DNA of 64,000 nucleotides. Origin: Selenomonadaceae bacterium (GTDB taxonomy: Bacteria > Bacillota > Negativicutes > Selenomonadales > Selenomonadaceae). The first letter of the stretch is position 1, and every line of letters begins with the position of its first letter. The notes below the pieces were generated by a model. That model ran no database searches, was not told the DNA's origin, and saw only the letters and a program-made list of their open reading frames with translations. Location: positions 48,699-112,698 of the forward strand of contig JAUNIB010000004.1 of NCBI GenBank assembly GCA_030523645.1. Direction: 5' to 3'. The position numbers and the translations under genes are program-made. Below are positions 17,196 to 25,225 of the stretch, in pieces.

Positions 17196-18817
17196 TTCTT
17201 ACCGCCTCCCATCAGTTTGCGGAGGAAGCTGCCGCTCTGTGAGTCGGACAGGGCTCTGGCCTCCCGCAGCTCCCGGAGACGACGGGCCTTTGCCTCCTGC
17301 TCGCCGTAGTGGCGCTTGCTGCCGGGACGCTCGTTTTCGATGGCTTCCTTCATGGCGCCGAAGAGCAGGAAGAAGGCGAATATCTCCAGTCGTCCAACCA
17401 GCATGAGGAGGGCGCAGACCAGCTTCAGCAGCGGCGGGTAGTAGCTGAATATAGCCGAGGCTCCCGCCAGCTTTGCCGCGGCGGCTACGCTGGAGAGGCA
17501 GGCAACGCCCAGCGTGAAGGCTTCCATGAGGGGCAGGTTGCTCACCAGAGATATGAGGGCGATGCCGACAAAGAGGACAAAGACAAAGAGGAAGAAGAAG
17601 CCCATTATCCTGTTGAGAGTAGCAGGGACGATAGGCTGGCTGCCAAGATAAACGGGGATGTAGGCCCGGGGGTGGAGGGTTTTCTTCAGCTCACCCAGCA
17701 TGGCCTTGCACATGATGACGATACGGGCGACCTTCATGCCGCCGGAGCTGGAGCCGATGCAGCCGCCTACAAAGACCAGCAGCAGCATGCAGTAGCGGGT
17801 GAAGGGGGGCCAGGGCAGATATTCTGCGGTGGATATGCCGGTGGTGGTAGCGAAGGAGATGGCCTCGAAGAGTCCCCGCTGCATGGCGTGAAGGGGGCTG
17901 TACACTCCGTTGGCCCACAGGGAGCAGCCCATGAGGAGGCCGCCGGTAATGACGATTATAAGGAAAGCCCGGAATTCGGCGTAGCGGAGCAGGTTGGTCA
18001 CAGACCGCCGCCGGACGGCTTCGTAATACAGGAGGAAGTTGCCGGAGGACACCAGCATGCCCACCATCAGGGCGATGGACATGAAGAACCGGTTGATAAG
18101 GCCAGGGTCCATGAGATTGTAGGTGCCGCCGGTGGACACGACCACCAGGGCCAGATTGAAGGAGTCAAAGAAATTGGCCCCTGCCAGCAGGAAAATCGTC
18201 AGGAGAATGCCGGTAATCATCAGGTAGGTAAGACCGACCCGGAAGGCGAGGCGGCCCATGGAGGCGAGCTGTCGGGACATAGGGGCGCGGCTGCCCTCCG
18301 GCAGTACTAGGCCGAAGGCACCGCCCAGAGGCAGCAGTACGGTGACGAGGGCTACCAGTATGGAGAGTCCTCCCAGCCACTGGGTGAGAGAGCGCCACAG
18401 GACGAAGGCGTGGGGTATATCATCAGGCAGTACGGACATACCGGTGGTGGTGAAGCCGGACACGCTCTCTAAAAAGGCGTCGAGAAAATCGAAGCGGCCG
18501 GAGCTGTAGTATGGCAGCATACCAAGGGCCGTCATGTAGAAGAAAAAGAGAGCCAGCAGCACGGCACCTTCGGCAATGGGGAGCATACCATGCTGCTTCG
18601 TCCCGGTGGATATGAGGACCAGTCCCAGACCGAAGGATATGACGATGGTGATGGCGAAGGCGGAAAGTCCGCTGTCTGTCCAGGCGGTGCCGAGAGCCCC
18701 GCTGCTGCTGAATACGGCAAAGCTGTCAGAAAGGGCGTAGGCGAAGGGTATCAGCAGCGTGAGAGAAGCGAAGCTGATAAGCCGGCCCAGTATGGCGGCA
18801 ATAAGACGGTGGTTCAA
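17192..18817 (-). CDS. trkH: TrkH-family potassium uptake channel, copy 2
   Basis: A second TrkH-type channel, 541 residues, with the same pore signatures: VSGFTTTGMSVLPDD, LWRSLTQWLGGLSILVA, VVSTGGTYNLMDPG, SSGNFLLYYEAVRRR, ATTTGISTAEYLPWP, GGCIGSSSGGMKVAR and LMLVGRLEIFAFF. It differs from copy 1 by a charged C-terminal tail of about 50 residues (KRHYGEQEAKARRLRELREA) that could contact a regulatory partner. Tandem trkH genes with one trkA suggest a hetero-oligomer or two channels sharing one gating ring; this is inference. Confidence 0.92.
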   Translation of the reverse strand: MNHRLIAAILGRLISFASLTLLIPFAYALSDSFAVFSSSGALGTAWTDSGLSAFAITIVISFGLGLVLISTGTKQHGMLPIAEGAVLLALFFFYMTALGMLPYYSSGRFDFLDAFLESVSGFTTTGMSVLPDDIPHAFVLWRSLTQWLGGLSILVALVTVLLPLGGAFGLVLPEGSRAPMSRQLASMGRLAFRVGLTYLMITGILLTIFLLAGANFFDSFNLALVVVSTGGTYNLMDPGLINRFFMSIALMVGMLVSSGNFLLYYEAVRRRSVTNLLRYAEFRAFLIIVITGGLLMGCSLWANGVYSPLHAMQRGLFEAISFATTTGISTAEYLPWPPFTRYCMLLLVFVGGCIGSSSGGMKVARIVIMCKAMLGELKKTLHPRAYIPVYLGSQPIVPATLNRIMGFFFLFVFVLFVGIALISLVSNLPLMEAFTLGVACLSSVAAAAKLAGASAIFSYYPPLLKLVCALLMLVGRLEIFAFFLLFGAMKEAIENERPGSKRHYGEQEAKARRLRELREARALSDSQSGSFLRKLMGGGKK

Positions 18818-18851
18818 GTCGGCACCTCCTTTCTACAACATATAATCAATC

Positions 18852-19205
18852 TAATAACCTTCCCCTCTGGGGAAGGTGGCCGAGCGTAGCGAGGTCGGAT
18901 GAGGTAGCACATAATCCTTATAATGACCTTCTCCTTTGGAGAAGGTGGCTCGCGAAGCGAGACGGATGAGGTATCACATAATCCTTATAATGACCTTCTC
19001 CAAAAGCCTCCCCTCTAGGGGAGGTGGCCTGGCGTAGCTAGGCCGGAGGGGTAAAGAATGCAACAGTGACTTGTCTGATTACCCCTCAGTCTGCTTCGCA
19101 TTGGTAAACTCACTTAATAAGTCCGAGTGTAACGAAGGACGAATTTAGTGAGTGCCATCCAGCGAACGAAGTGAGTCGGAGACAGCTCCCCTACAGGGGA
19201 GCCTT
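18852..19205. repeat. Run of four or five family A repeats (fills the 405-bp gap between trkA and trkH)
   Basis: Copies near 18858 (CTTCCCCTCTGGGGAAG), 18925 (CCTTCTCCTTTGGAGAAGG), 18998 (GCCTCCCCTCTAGGGGAGG) and an inverted copy ending at 19204 (GCTCCCCTACAGGGGAGCC). The last copy carries an insertion of about 85 bp between its two hairpins; the inserted part contains ACTCAC and GTGAGT inverted arms. Nothing else is recognised here. Confidence 0.85.
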
Positions 19206-19223
19206 TTAGGGGATTTACTAATG

Positions 19224-20573
19224 TCACCTGACCGTTCCCTTAAAGTATGCCATGACCTGATTGGAATAGCGGGTATCGAGGATAAGGATGACGGTATCAC
19301 CGGCGGACAGCACAGTATTACCGTTGGCGATATGTGCCTCTCCGTCCCTGACTACCGAGCAGACGAGACATTCCTTGGGAAGCTGCGCCATGGACAGGGA
19401 TTTGCCGATGACGGGGGCGCCTCGCTGGACCTTTACCTCTACTGCCTCGGCCTTGGCTCCCTCCAGCAGAGATACGGCTACGACGCCGCCGCGGCGGGCG
19501 AAGGCCAGAACTTCGGCGGCCGACAGGAGGCGGGAGGATACGGCGATATCTACGCCGACCTTCTTCATCAGGTCCACATATTCACTGCGGGCGATGCGGA
19601 CGACGGTTTTCTCTGCACCCATGTGCTTCAGGAGGAGAGCCAGCATCAGGTTCAGCTTGTCGTCCTCCGTGAGGCAGATGGCGACATCGGTATCACCGGC
19701 ACCCTCACTGTTCAGCAGGTCGATGTTGGAGGCATCACCGTTGATGATGAGGCTGCTCTTCAGCCGGTCGGCAGCCAGCTGACAGCGCTCCGGGTCGAGG
19801 TCGATTATCTTTACCCGGAGGCCTTCATCCTCCAGCATTTTTGCCAATGCGCGGCCGGTGCGTCCGGCTCCCACGATGAGAACCCGGTTGATTTTTTTTG
19901 CGGTACGCTGGATGAAGTTGCTGCTGACCTGCTCGATGGAGGCAGGATCACCGACAAAGTAAGCATTGTCACCGGCCATGAGGGCATCGTTGCCGTGGGG
20001 GATTATCATGTGGTTATCCCGGAATATCATGGCTGCCAGTACATTTCCCGGCAGGCTGAGGTTCTTCAGCATTACGCCGTCAAAGCGGGAGCCGCGGCGG
20101 ATTTTTGCCTCGAACAGACGCACCTTGCCGCCGGCGAAGTCCTCGACATCCAGGGCAGCAGGGGTCATAATATCCCGCCGGATTTCGCGGGCGGTAATCA
20201 TCTCCGGGTTTATTATCTGGTCTATCTGGAAGCTCTTTTTCAGGAACTCCTGACCGTCCCGGAGGAGCTGGGCATCGCGTATGCGGGCGATGGTGTGGTG
20301 GACACCGAAACGCTTGGCCATGAGGGAAGCCACCATGTTGGTTTCATCACTGTCGGTGACGGCGATAACCATGTCGGCTCCCTTCACATCCGGATCCATG
20401 AACAGGGACTGACTGGTGGCGGCGCTGCAGATGGTGAGTACATCAAGGGTGTTCTTGGCCTGCTCCAGCCGCAGTTCATCTCTGTCGATGAATATTACAT
20501 CGTACTGTTCATTGCTCATTAGCTCGGCAATGCTGTAGCCCAGCTTTCCGGCACCGATTACAACAACTCGCAC
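19224..20573 (-). CDS. trkA: Trk system NAD-binding regulatory subunit TrkA
   Basis: Cytoplasmic gating-ring protein that controls TrkH channels. The protein has 449 residues with the duplicated RCK layout: Rossmann fold 1 at about 1-120 (VVVIGAGKLGYSIAE), a TrkA-C domain, Rossmann fold 2 at about 225-345 (RVLIVGAGRTGRALAKML) and a second TrkA-C domain (APVIGKSLSMAQLP). The start is GTG at 20573, supported by CAGGAGG 6 bases upstream. It is likely cotranscribed with the two trkH genes across a repeat-filled gap. A DnaA-box cluster lies directly upstream. Confidence 0.93.
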   Translation of the reverse strand: MRVVVIGAGKLGYSIAELMSNEQYDVIFIDRDELRLEQAKNTLDVLTICSAATSQSLFMDPDVKGADMVIAVTDSDETNMVASLMAKRFGVHHTIARIRDAQLLRDGQEFLKKSFQIDQIINPEMITAREIRRDIMTPAALDVEDFAGGKVRLFEAKIRRGSRFDGVMLKNLSLPGNVLAAMIFRDNHMIIPHGNDALMAGDNAYFVGDPASIEQVSSNFIQRTAKKINRVLIVGAGRTGRALAKMLEDEGLRVKIIDLDPERCQLAADRLKSSLIINGDASNIDLLNSEGAGDTDVAICLTEDDKLNLMLALLLKHMGAEKTVVRIARSEYVDLMKKVGVDIAVSSRLLSAAEVLAFARRGGVVAVSLLEGAKAEAVEVKVQRGAPVIGKSLSMAQLPKECLVCSVVRDGEAHIANGNTVLSAGDTVILILDTRYSNQVMAYFKGTVR

Positions 20574-20621
20574 GGTTTTCCTCCTGTGTAAATAGCTTTT
20601 TAATGTCTTTCAAGAGAAATT

Positions 20622-20701
20622 TGTGGATAAATGAGGGACTTTTCCACAGTTATCCACAATTTTATTCACAATATCCACATATATCCACAGAGTTATGCAC
20701 T
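20622..20701. other. Cluster of DnaA boxes (candidate replication origin or DnaA-controlled region)
   Basis: Exact DnaA boxes TTATCCACA occur at 20622-20630 (minus strand) and 20650-20658. One-mismatch boxes are at 20640-20648 (TTTTCCACA), 20662-20670 (TTATTCACA), 20671-20679 and 20681-20689 (both ATATCCACA), with a weaker TTATGCACT at 20693-20701. The region is AT-rich and lies near mnmG and rsmG, genes often close to oriC. dnaA, dnaN, rpmH and parAB are not in the window. Confidence 0.6.
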
Positions 20702-20776
20702 ATGTTAATGGAAATTGTGTGAGTATATAAATGAAGATTGTGGGTTTCTGTCAGGCAGTCATCCCGCAGAAGTGTA

Positions 20777-21391
20777 TCACAGAGAAATACGGAAGGTGTC
20801 TTCGAGAACATCTCCGATTTTAGAAGTGGTCTTTTTCTTGGGGCCGCGCTTCTTCAGAGAGGAGCGGTACTTTATGCACTCCCGGTAGATGTTGTCCTCC
20901 AGAGAGCCGGGGACTAGCTTCTCCCAGTTGCGGCCGTCAAAGGGACGCTCCTTGATATTGTTGTCGGGGCGGCCGTCCACCTCCAGCTCCGAGAGGAACA
21001 TTATCTGCTCTCTGTCCGGCCGCAGCAGGTAGTGCTGGAGATAGTAGGTCTGACCGCTGAGAACTTCAGTCTCCGGAGCCAGTCCGATGGGCAGCAGCTT
21101 CACCCATATATCCAGCAGCTTCTCGGAGCCGGCGGGAGGGGTGGTGCGGCAGGATGAAACGCTGTCCAGATAGTAGTTGAAGCCGTCATCGCTGAAGAGA
21201 TAGATGAAACGGCTCTGCTTTTCCTTGTCGTCATCCTTATCGGCGGCGGCAGCTACAGCAGGGGTCAGAGGGTTTTCCACCGTTGTGATTCGGTTTGCAT
21301 TATCGACGGATAAATTGCTGTCGGGAAGCTCACCGGCGGCAAAACAGCCCAACAGAACAGCACTTAGGGTAATGGCAATCTTTCGCTTCAT
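20777..21391 (-). CDS. Small exported protein of unknown function, possibly a lipoprotein
   Basis: A 204-residue protein from ATG at 21391, which has AGAGGTAG upstream; an ATG at 21427 lacks a site. The N-terminus MKRKIAITLSAVLLGCFAAGELP is a signal peptide with a lipobox-like LLGC. The mature part begins with a low-complexity Ala/Asp/Lys segment (AVAAAADKDDDKEKQ) and then has FIYLFSDDGFNYYLDSVSSCR and YYLQHYLLRPDREQIMFL, which resemble small surface-antigen-like Negativicutes proteins. It ends in a basic KKRGPKKKTTSK stretch. No family is recognised. It lies between two DnaA-box-rich gaps. Confidence 0.65.
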   Translation of the reverse strand: MKRKIAITLSAVLLGCFAAGELPDSNLSVDNANRITTVENPLTPAVAAAADKDDDKEKQSRFIYLFSDDGFNYYLDSVSSCRTTPPAGSEKLLDIWVKLLPIGLAPETEVLSGQTYYLQHYLLRPDREQIMFLSELEVDGRPDNNIKERPFDGRNWEKLVPGSLEDNIYRECIKYRSSLKKRGPKKKTTSKIGDVLEDTFRISL

Positions 21392-21419
21392 GTTACTACC
21401 TCTTTTCTGAAAAACATCG

Positions 21420-21565
21420 TTATCCACGGATAGTCAGCAATTTTAGATTGTTCAATGGGAATTTTTGCGGTTTATATGGAATAATGGACTTCATTGTGAT
21501 GTCACTTTTTCGATTTCCACAATTAGCGGGAAAGTTTTCCACTTTTTTATCCACTGGGTGTGGAA
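21420..21565. other. Second group of DnaA-box-like sequences
   Basis: The gap upstream of the small exported protein has TTATCCACG at 21420, and further along TTTCCACAA, TTTCCACTT, TTATCCACT and GTGTGGAAAA. Each has one or more mismatches to the DnaA box. With the cluster at 20622-20701 it brackets one gene, an arrangement seen in bipartite origins. Confidence 0.4.
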
Positions 21566-21596
21566 AAGATTAAGAGCCGGGTGCAGTATTCTCCGG

Positions 21597-21720
21597 AAAA
21601 CTGTCTGACAGAAACCCGCTCTCGCTCATTTATTCACGCAGCGGTGCTAAGCTCTGCCTTCATTTCAATCGGCAATCGCTAAGCACCGGCGTTCATAACG
21701 GTTTCTTTACAGACAGTTAT
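21597..21720. repeat. Repeat family B copy 1 (long imperfect hairpin)
   Basis: Outer stem AACTGTCTG (21599-21607) pairs with CAGACAGTT (21710-21718). The conserved flanks GACAGAAACC and GGTTTCTTTAC follow. Inner stem TTCACGC/GCGTTCA and middle stem GGTGCT (21643) / AGCACC (21682) pair. Confidence 0.8.
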
Positions 21721-21735
21721 TCCTCGCGGCTTTTA

Positions 21736-22593
21736 TCAGCTCTTAATTTTCTCCCGCTTTATCTCTGCCGGAGTCCGGGGGAATTTCCCCGGTGTTCCCT
21801 TTACCTTCCTTATATATATGACGGCACGCTTGTCCTGACCGTCGGTGGGGAGCTGCAGCTCCTTCACCTTGACGATTTCACCGCCGAGAAGGGCGATTTT
21901 CTTCCGGGCAGCGGCGATTTCATCCACATAGCCGGGGCCCTTCAGACAGATGGCCAGTCCACCGGGAGCCAGCAGCGGCAGGAGATATTCGGACAGGAGA
22001 CCGAGATTGGCCACGGCTCTGGCGGTGGCAATGTCGTATTTCTCCCGATGATCCTTGTGGCGGCCTGCTTCTTCCGCTCTGGCGTGGAGGCAGGTCATGT
22101 TCTCAGACAGATGAGCCAGATGGTACTTGTCCTTTTTCATGGCTGGGGTCATTTCTTCCGGATTTTCTCCCTGCTTCTCGGCCAGGCGGTAGCCCTCCTC
22201 AGCAATCTCGCCTACGATGCCGGCTATTACCTTCAGTCGTTTCTGCAGGGAGTCCAGCAGGGTGACGGTCAGCTCCGGCCGCATGATGGAGAGAATGACG
22301 CCGGGGAGTCCGGCTCCGGTGCCCACATCTATGTATTTCAGCCTATGGCCGTTGCGCTTTTTCCGCAGCTGCTTGAACAGCTCGTCGTCGATGGCGGTGA
22401 GGGAGTCGGCTACATTCTTGACGGCGAAGTCCTCCGGGGAGGTGAGGGCCGTGAGATTGATGGACTCGTTGAGGGTCACTACCCGCTCGTAGTAGATGAC
22501 CAGTGCCGCCAGCTGCTCCTCTGTGAGAGGCGGCAGCTCCAGTGACTCCACGGCTTCCGTCAGGTGGCGGATAAATTCTTCTTTATTTATCAT
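21736..22593 (-). CDS. rsmG: 16S rRNA (guanine527-N7)-methyltransferase RsmG
   Basis: Methylates G527 of 16S rRNA using S-adenosylmethionine. The protein has 285 residues from ATG at 22593, which has GAGG 8 bases upstream and overlaps the 3' end of mnmG by 11 bp. The SAM-binding motif is YIDVGTGAGLPGV, followed by TLLDSLQKRLKV and the conserved ATARAVANLGLLSEYLLPLL. Typical RsmG proteins are about 210-240 residues. The excess is an insert of about 35 residues after the helix KVIAGIVGEIAEEG, plus a charged C-terminal tail. The mnmG-rsmG overlap is a conserved arrangement. Confidence 0.93.
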   Translation of the reverse strand: MINKEEFIRHLTEAVESLELPPLTEEQLAALVIYYERVVTLNESINLTALTSPEDFAVKNVADSLTAIDDELFKQLRKKRNGHRLKYIDVGTGAGLPGVILSIMRPELTVTLLDSLQKRLKVIAGIVGEIAEEGYRLAEKQGENPEEMTPAMKKDKYHLAHLSENMTCLHARAEEAGRHKDHREKYDIATARAVANLGLLSEYLLPLLAPGGLAICLKGPGYVDEIAAARKKIALLGGEIVKVKELQLPTDGQDKRAVIYIRKVKGTPGKFPRTPAEIKREKIKS

Positions 22594-24694
22594 TGGTGAT
22601 TCCTCGATTGTTCTTCTCAAGCGCTACCAGAAGGACACTGACATCGGCGGGGCTGACGCCGGAAATGCGGGCGGCTCTGCCAACCGTCTCCGGGGCGATA
22701 GCAGCCAGCTTTTCTCTGGCCTCCTCAGACAGGGCAGTGAGGGCGCCGAAGTCAAAGCCGGCGGGGAATTTCTTCTCCTCCAGACGATGCATTCGGGCTA
22801 TCTGCACACGCTGCTTCTCAATATATCCTTCGTATTTTGCCTCGGTCTCCAGCTCGGTGACTATATCGGCTGGAACCTCTCCATAGGGCAGGCCCCCGTT
22901 CAGGGGGGCTGTCACCGAAGGTGACTGGGGGGTAAAAGACGACTCGGCTTCTCTCGCGGGGGAGGCTTTTTTGCTGCGGGATGTCAGGTGCTGAATGACG
23001 CTTTCGTATTCGGCTCCGTTCTTCAGCAGTCGCTTTTCGTCCTCGTCAGACTTCTTGCTGTCGGCGTCTCCCAGAGCGGACACTATATCAGCCAAAGCCC
23101 GGAAGTCGATATCCTGACGCTTCAGCAGCCCGAAGAGGCTCAGCCCCGACTTCGGCGGCTGATAGCCAAGCTCACTGAAAACAGCCAGGGTCTCGTTGTT
23201 GGGGGCGATGGTAATATTTTTCAGTCCGGAGATAAGCGACCTGAGCAGATTTTTCTTGGCAGAAAATTTCTCCCAGCGGGCGTCGCTGACGAGACCGATG
23301 TCCCGGCCCAGCTCCGTAAGGCGCAGGTCTGCATTGTCCTGACGAAGAATGAGGCGGTACTCCGCCCGGCTGGTCATCATGCGGTAGGGTTCGTTGGTGC
23401 CCTTCGTTACAAGGTCATCGATGAGGACGCCGATGTAGGCTTCATCGCGGCCGAGGACTATGGGCTCCAGCCCGTCGATGGCTCGGGCGGCGTTGATGCC
23501 GGCCATGAGACCCTGCGCGGCGGCTTCTTCGTAGCCGCTGGTACCGTTGGACTGGCCGGCGCTGTAGAGGCTGTCCACTTCTCGCGTCTCCAGACTGGGT
23601 TTCAGGCCGAGGGGGTCGAGGCAGTCGTACTCGATAGCGTAGGCAGCGCGCATCATTTCGCAATGCTCCAGACCGGGTATCGTCCGGAGAAAGGCTATCT
23701 GCACATCGGCCGGCAGGCTGGTGGACATACCCTGCACATACATCTCCTCGGTGTGGGTACCCTCCGGCTCCACGAAGAGCTGATGGCGCTCCTTGTCCGG
23801 GAAGCGCATGAGCTTGCTCTCGATGGAGGGGCAGTAGCGGGGGCCGATGCCGGTGATGATGCCGTTGGCCATCGGGGCCCGGTGGAGGTTGTCATTGATT
23901 ATCTTGTGGGTGGCTTCATTCGTATAGGTCAGGTAGCAGGGCAGCTGGCGGCGGGTCTTGGCCAGCCAGCGGTCATCCTCTGTGTCCGTCAGATAGCTGA
24001 AGGCGCCCATGGGGTCGAAGCCCGGCTGTATCTCCATCTTGTCGAAATCAAGGGAGGCGCGGCTGACTCTCGCCGGAGTGCCGGTCTTGAAGCGCAGCAG
24101 TTTCAGCCCCGCCCGCTCCATAGCGGCTGTGAGCTTCATGGCGGGGCGCTGGCCGTTGGGGCCGGAGGGGTAGTTTACCTCGCCGATTATCACTTTGCCG
24201 CCAAGGTATGTACCGGTGGCGATGATGACTTTCTTCGCTTCGTATATTTCACCGGTCTCGCAGATGACGCCGGTGATTTTCTTCTTCGGGGACTCCTCGA
24301 TGATGAAGTCCTCTACCAGAAGCTGCTTCACGTGGAGATTTTCCTGCTTCTCGCAGGTCTCCTTCATGGTGAACTGATAGAGCTTCTTGTCCGCCTGAGA
24401 GCGGGGCGCCTGAACGGCTGGGCCCTTGCCGGTATTCAGCAGGCGGTACTGTATCATGGCCTTGTCGGCGGTGATGCCCATCTCGCCGCCGAGGGCGTCA
24501 ATCTCTCTCACCAGATGACCCTTGGCCGGGCCGCCTACGGAGGGATTGCAGGGCATCAGGGCGATATTGTCCAGACTGATGGTAGCCAGGAGCGTCTTCT
24601 TGCCGAGACGGGCGGCGGCAAGGCCGGCCTCTACTCCCGCATGACCGGCACCGATGACGATGACATCATAGCTGCCGGCAACAAAGTTTTCCAT
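22583..24694 (-). CDS. mnmG: tRNA uridine-5-carboxymethylaminomethyl enzyme MnmG, with a repeat-encoded insert
   Basis: MnmG (GidA) with MnmE modifies the wobble uridine of several tRNAs; it binds FAD and NADH. The FAD motif is VIGAGHAGVEAGLAAARLG at the N-terminus. NPSVGGPAKGHLVREIDALGG and GTYLGGKVIIGE follow, then RAEYRLILRQDNADLRLTE and the C-terminal KYEGYIEKQ region. The protein has 703 residues; the family normally has about 620-640. The extra length lies between residues about 545 and 615. Residues about 587-602 (FTPQSPSVTAPLNGGL) are encoded by an in-frame family A repeat at 22890-22935. The start has AGAGGATA upstream. Confidence 0.95.
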   Translation of the reverse strand: MENFVAGSYDVIVIGAGHAGVEAGLAAARLGKKTLLATISLDNIALMPCNPSVGGPAKGHLVREIDALGGEMGITADKAMIQYRLLNTGKGPAVQAPRSQADKKLYQFTMKETCEKQENLHVKQLLVEDFIIEESPKKKITGVICETGEIYEAKKVIIATGTYLGGKVIIGEVNYPSGPNGQRPAMKLTAAMERAGLKLLRFKTGTPARVSRASLDFDKMEIQPGFDPMGAFSYLTDTEDDRWLAKTRRQLPCYLTYTNEATHKIINDNLHRAPMANGIITGIGPRYCPSIESKLMRFPDKERHQLFVEPEGTHTEEMYVQGMSTSLPADVQIAFLRTIPGLEHCEMMRAAYAIEYDCLDPLGLKPSLETREVDSLYSAGQSNGTSGYEEAAAQGLMAGINAARAIDGLEPIVLGRDEAYIGVLIDDLVTKGTNEPYRMMTSRAEYRLILRQDNADLRLTELGRDIGLVSDARWEKFSAKKNLLRSLISGLKNITIAPNNETLAVFSELGYQPPKSGLSLFGLLKRQDIDFRALADIVSALGDADSKKSDEDEKRLLKNGAEYESVIQHLTSRSKKASPAREAESSFTPQSPSVTAPLNGGLPYGEVPADIVTELETEAKYEGYIEKQRVQIARMHRLEEKKFPAGFDFGALTALSEEAREKLAAIAPETVGRAARISGVSPADVSVLLVALEKNNRGITNDK
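22890..22935. repeat. Family A repeat inside the mnmG coding sequence
   Basis: GGCCCCCGTTCAGGGGGGC is followed by TGTCACCGAAGGTGAC and TGGGGGGTAAA. This is the same layout as the intergenic copies (for example 43092-43138) and is read in frame as part of MnmG without a stop. Confidence 0.8.
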
Positions 24695-24885
24695 TATGTT
24701 TATCCTCTATTCTTATGGAAGGTTTCTATTCTCAAAAGGGCACAATAACCCAATTATCATCATTATAATATAGCATATTTTAGTATGGTAAATAAAGTAA
24801 TTTCTCGGTTGGAAAAGTTCGAGGAGGCGGGCAAGAAAAGGAAGGTGTGATTTATAGAAATAATTCTTTGTAACATAATTTTTTG

Positions 24886-24912
24886 CATAATAACATAAAA
24901 GATGTTATTATG
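24886..24912. other. Perfect palindrome upstream of the methyltransferase island
   Basis: CATAATAACAT, loop AAAAG, ATGTTATTATG: an 11-bp perfect inverted repeat in an AT-rich stretch between mnmG and the island. It could be an operator or a weak hairpin. Confidence 0.5.
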
Positions 24913-24943
24913 TGATAAAACTGATATGAAGTTACTTTCAACT

Positions 24944-24991
24944 AAAATGGGCTATAGAAAAATGAGTAGTCATTTTTCTATAGCCCATTTT
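24944..24991. other. Perfect 22-bp stem hairpin in the mnmG-methyltransferase gap
   Basis: Arms at 24944-24965 and 24970-24991 are exact reverse complements around a GTAG loop (core GGGCTATAG/CTATAGCCC). No T-run follows, so it is not a standard terminator. The rest of the 24695-25225 gap holds the AT-rich palindrome at 24886, one family B copy and a short CCCCTTCGGGG hairpin. Confidence 0.75.
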
Positions 24992-25039
24992 GATCGGAGT
25001 GTCTTTCACAGCTCCTTGTTAACTGTATTTAGACTAACA

Positions 25040-25177
25040 CTGCGAATAAAGTCTGACGAAAACACGCTTGCGCTCGGTAATCAACATAGCGGAACTAGGC
25101 TCTGACTACGCTGGCCAGCTTGTCACTCGCCAAGTGCCGATGTTGATTAACGGTTTTCTTACAGCCCAAATTCGCAG
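25040..25177. repeat. Repeat family B copy 2
   Basis: Outer stem CTGCGAAT (25040) pairs with ATTCGCAG (25170-25177). Inner stem ATCAACAT (25080) pairs with ATGTTGAT (25140). Middle stem GGAACT/AGTGCC has one mismatch. The conserved GTCTGACGAAAAC and GTTTTCTTACAG flanks are present. Confidence 0.8.
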
Positions 25178-25225
25178 TGACTCAAACTAAGGAAATTCCC
25201 CTTCGGGGAATCACTGCATCTACAC

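Noticed and set aside
21597..21720. Family B copy as a simple transcription terminator of rsmG
   Set aside because: It is far longer than a terminator, lacks a T-run and recurs at six other places unrelated to gene ends.
22988..24748. A 586-codon open frame on the plus strand opposite mnmG
   Set aside because: Low-complexity Gly/Ala/Val/His translation, antisense to MnmG; no motif and no ribosome-binding site.
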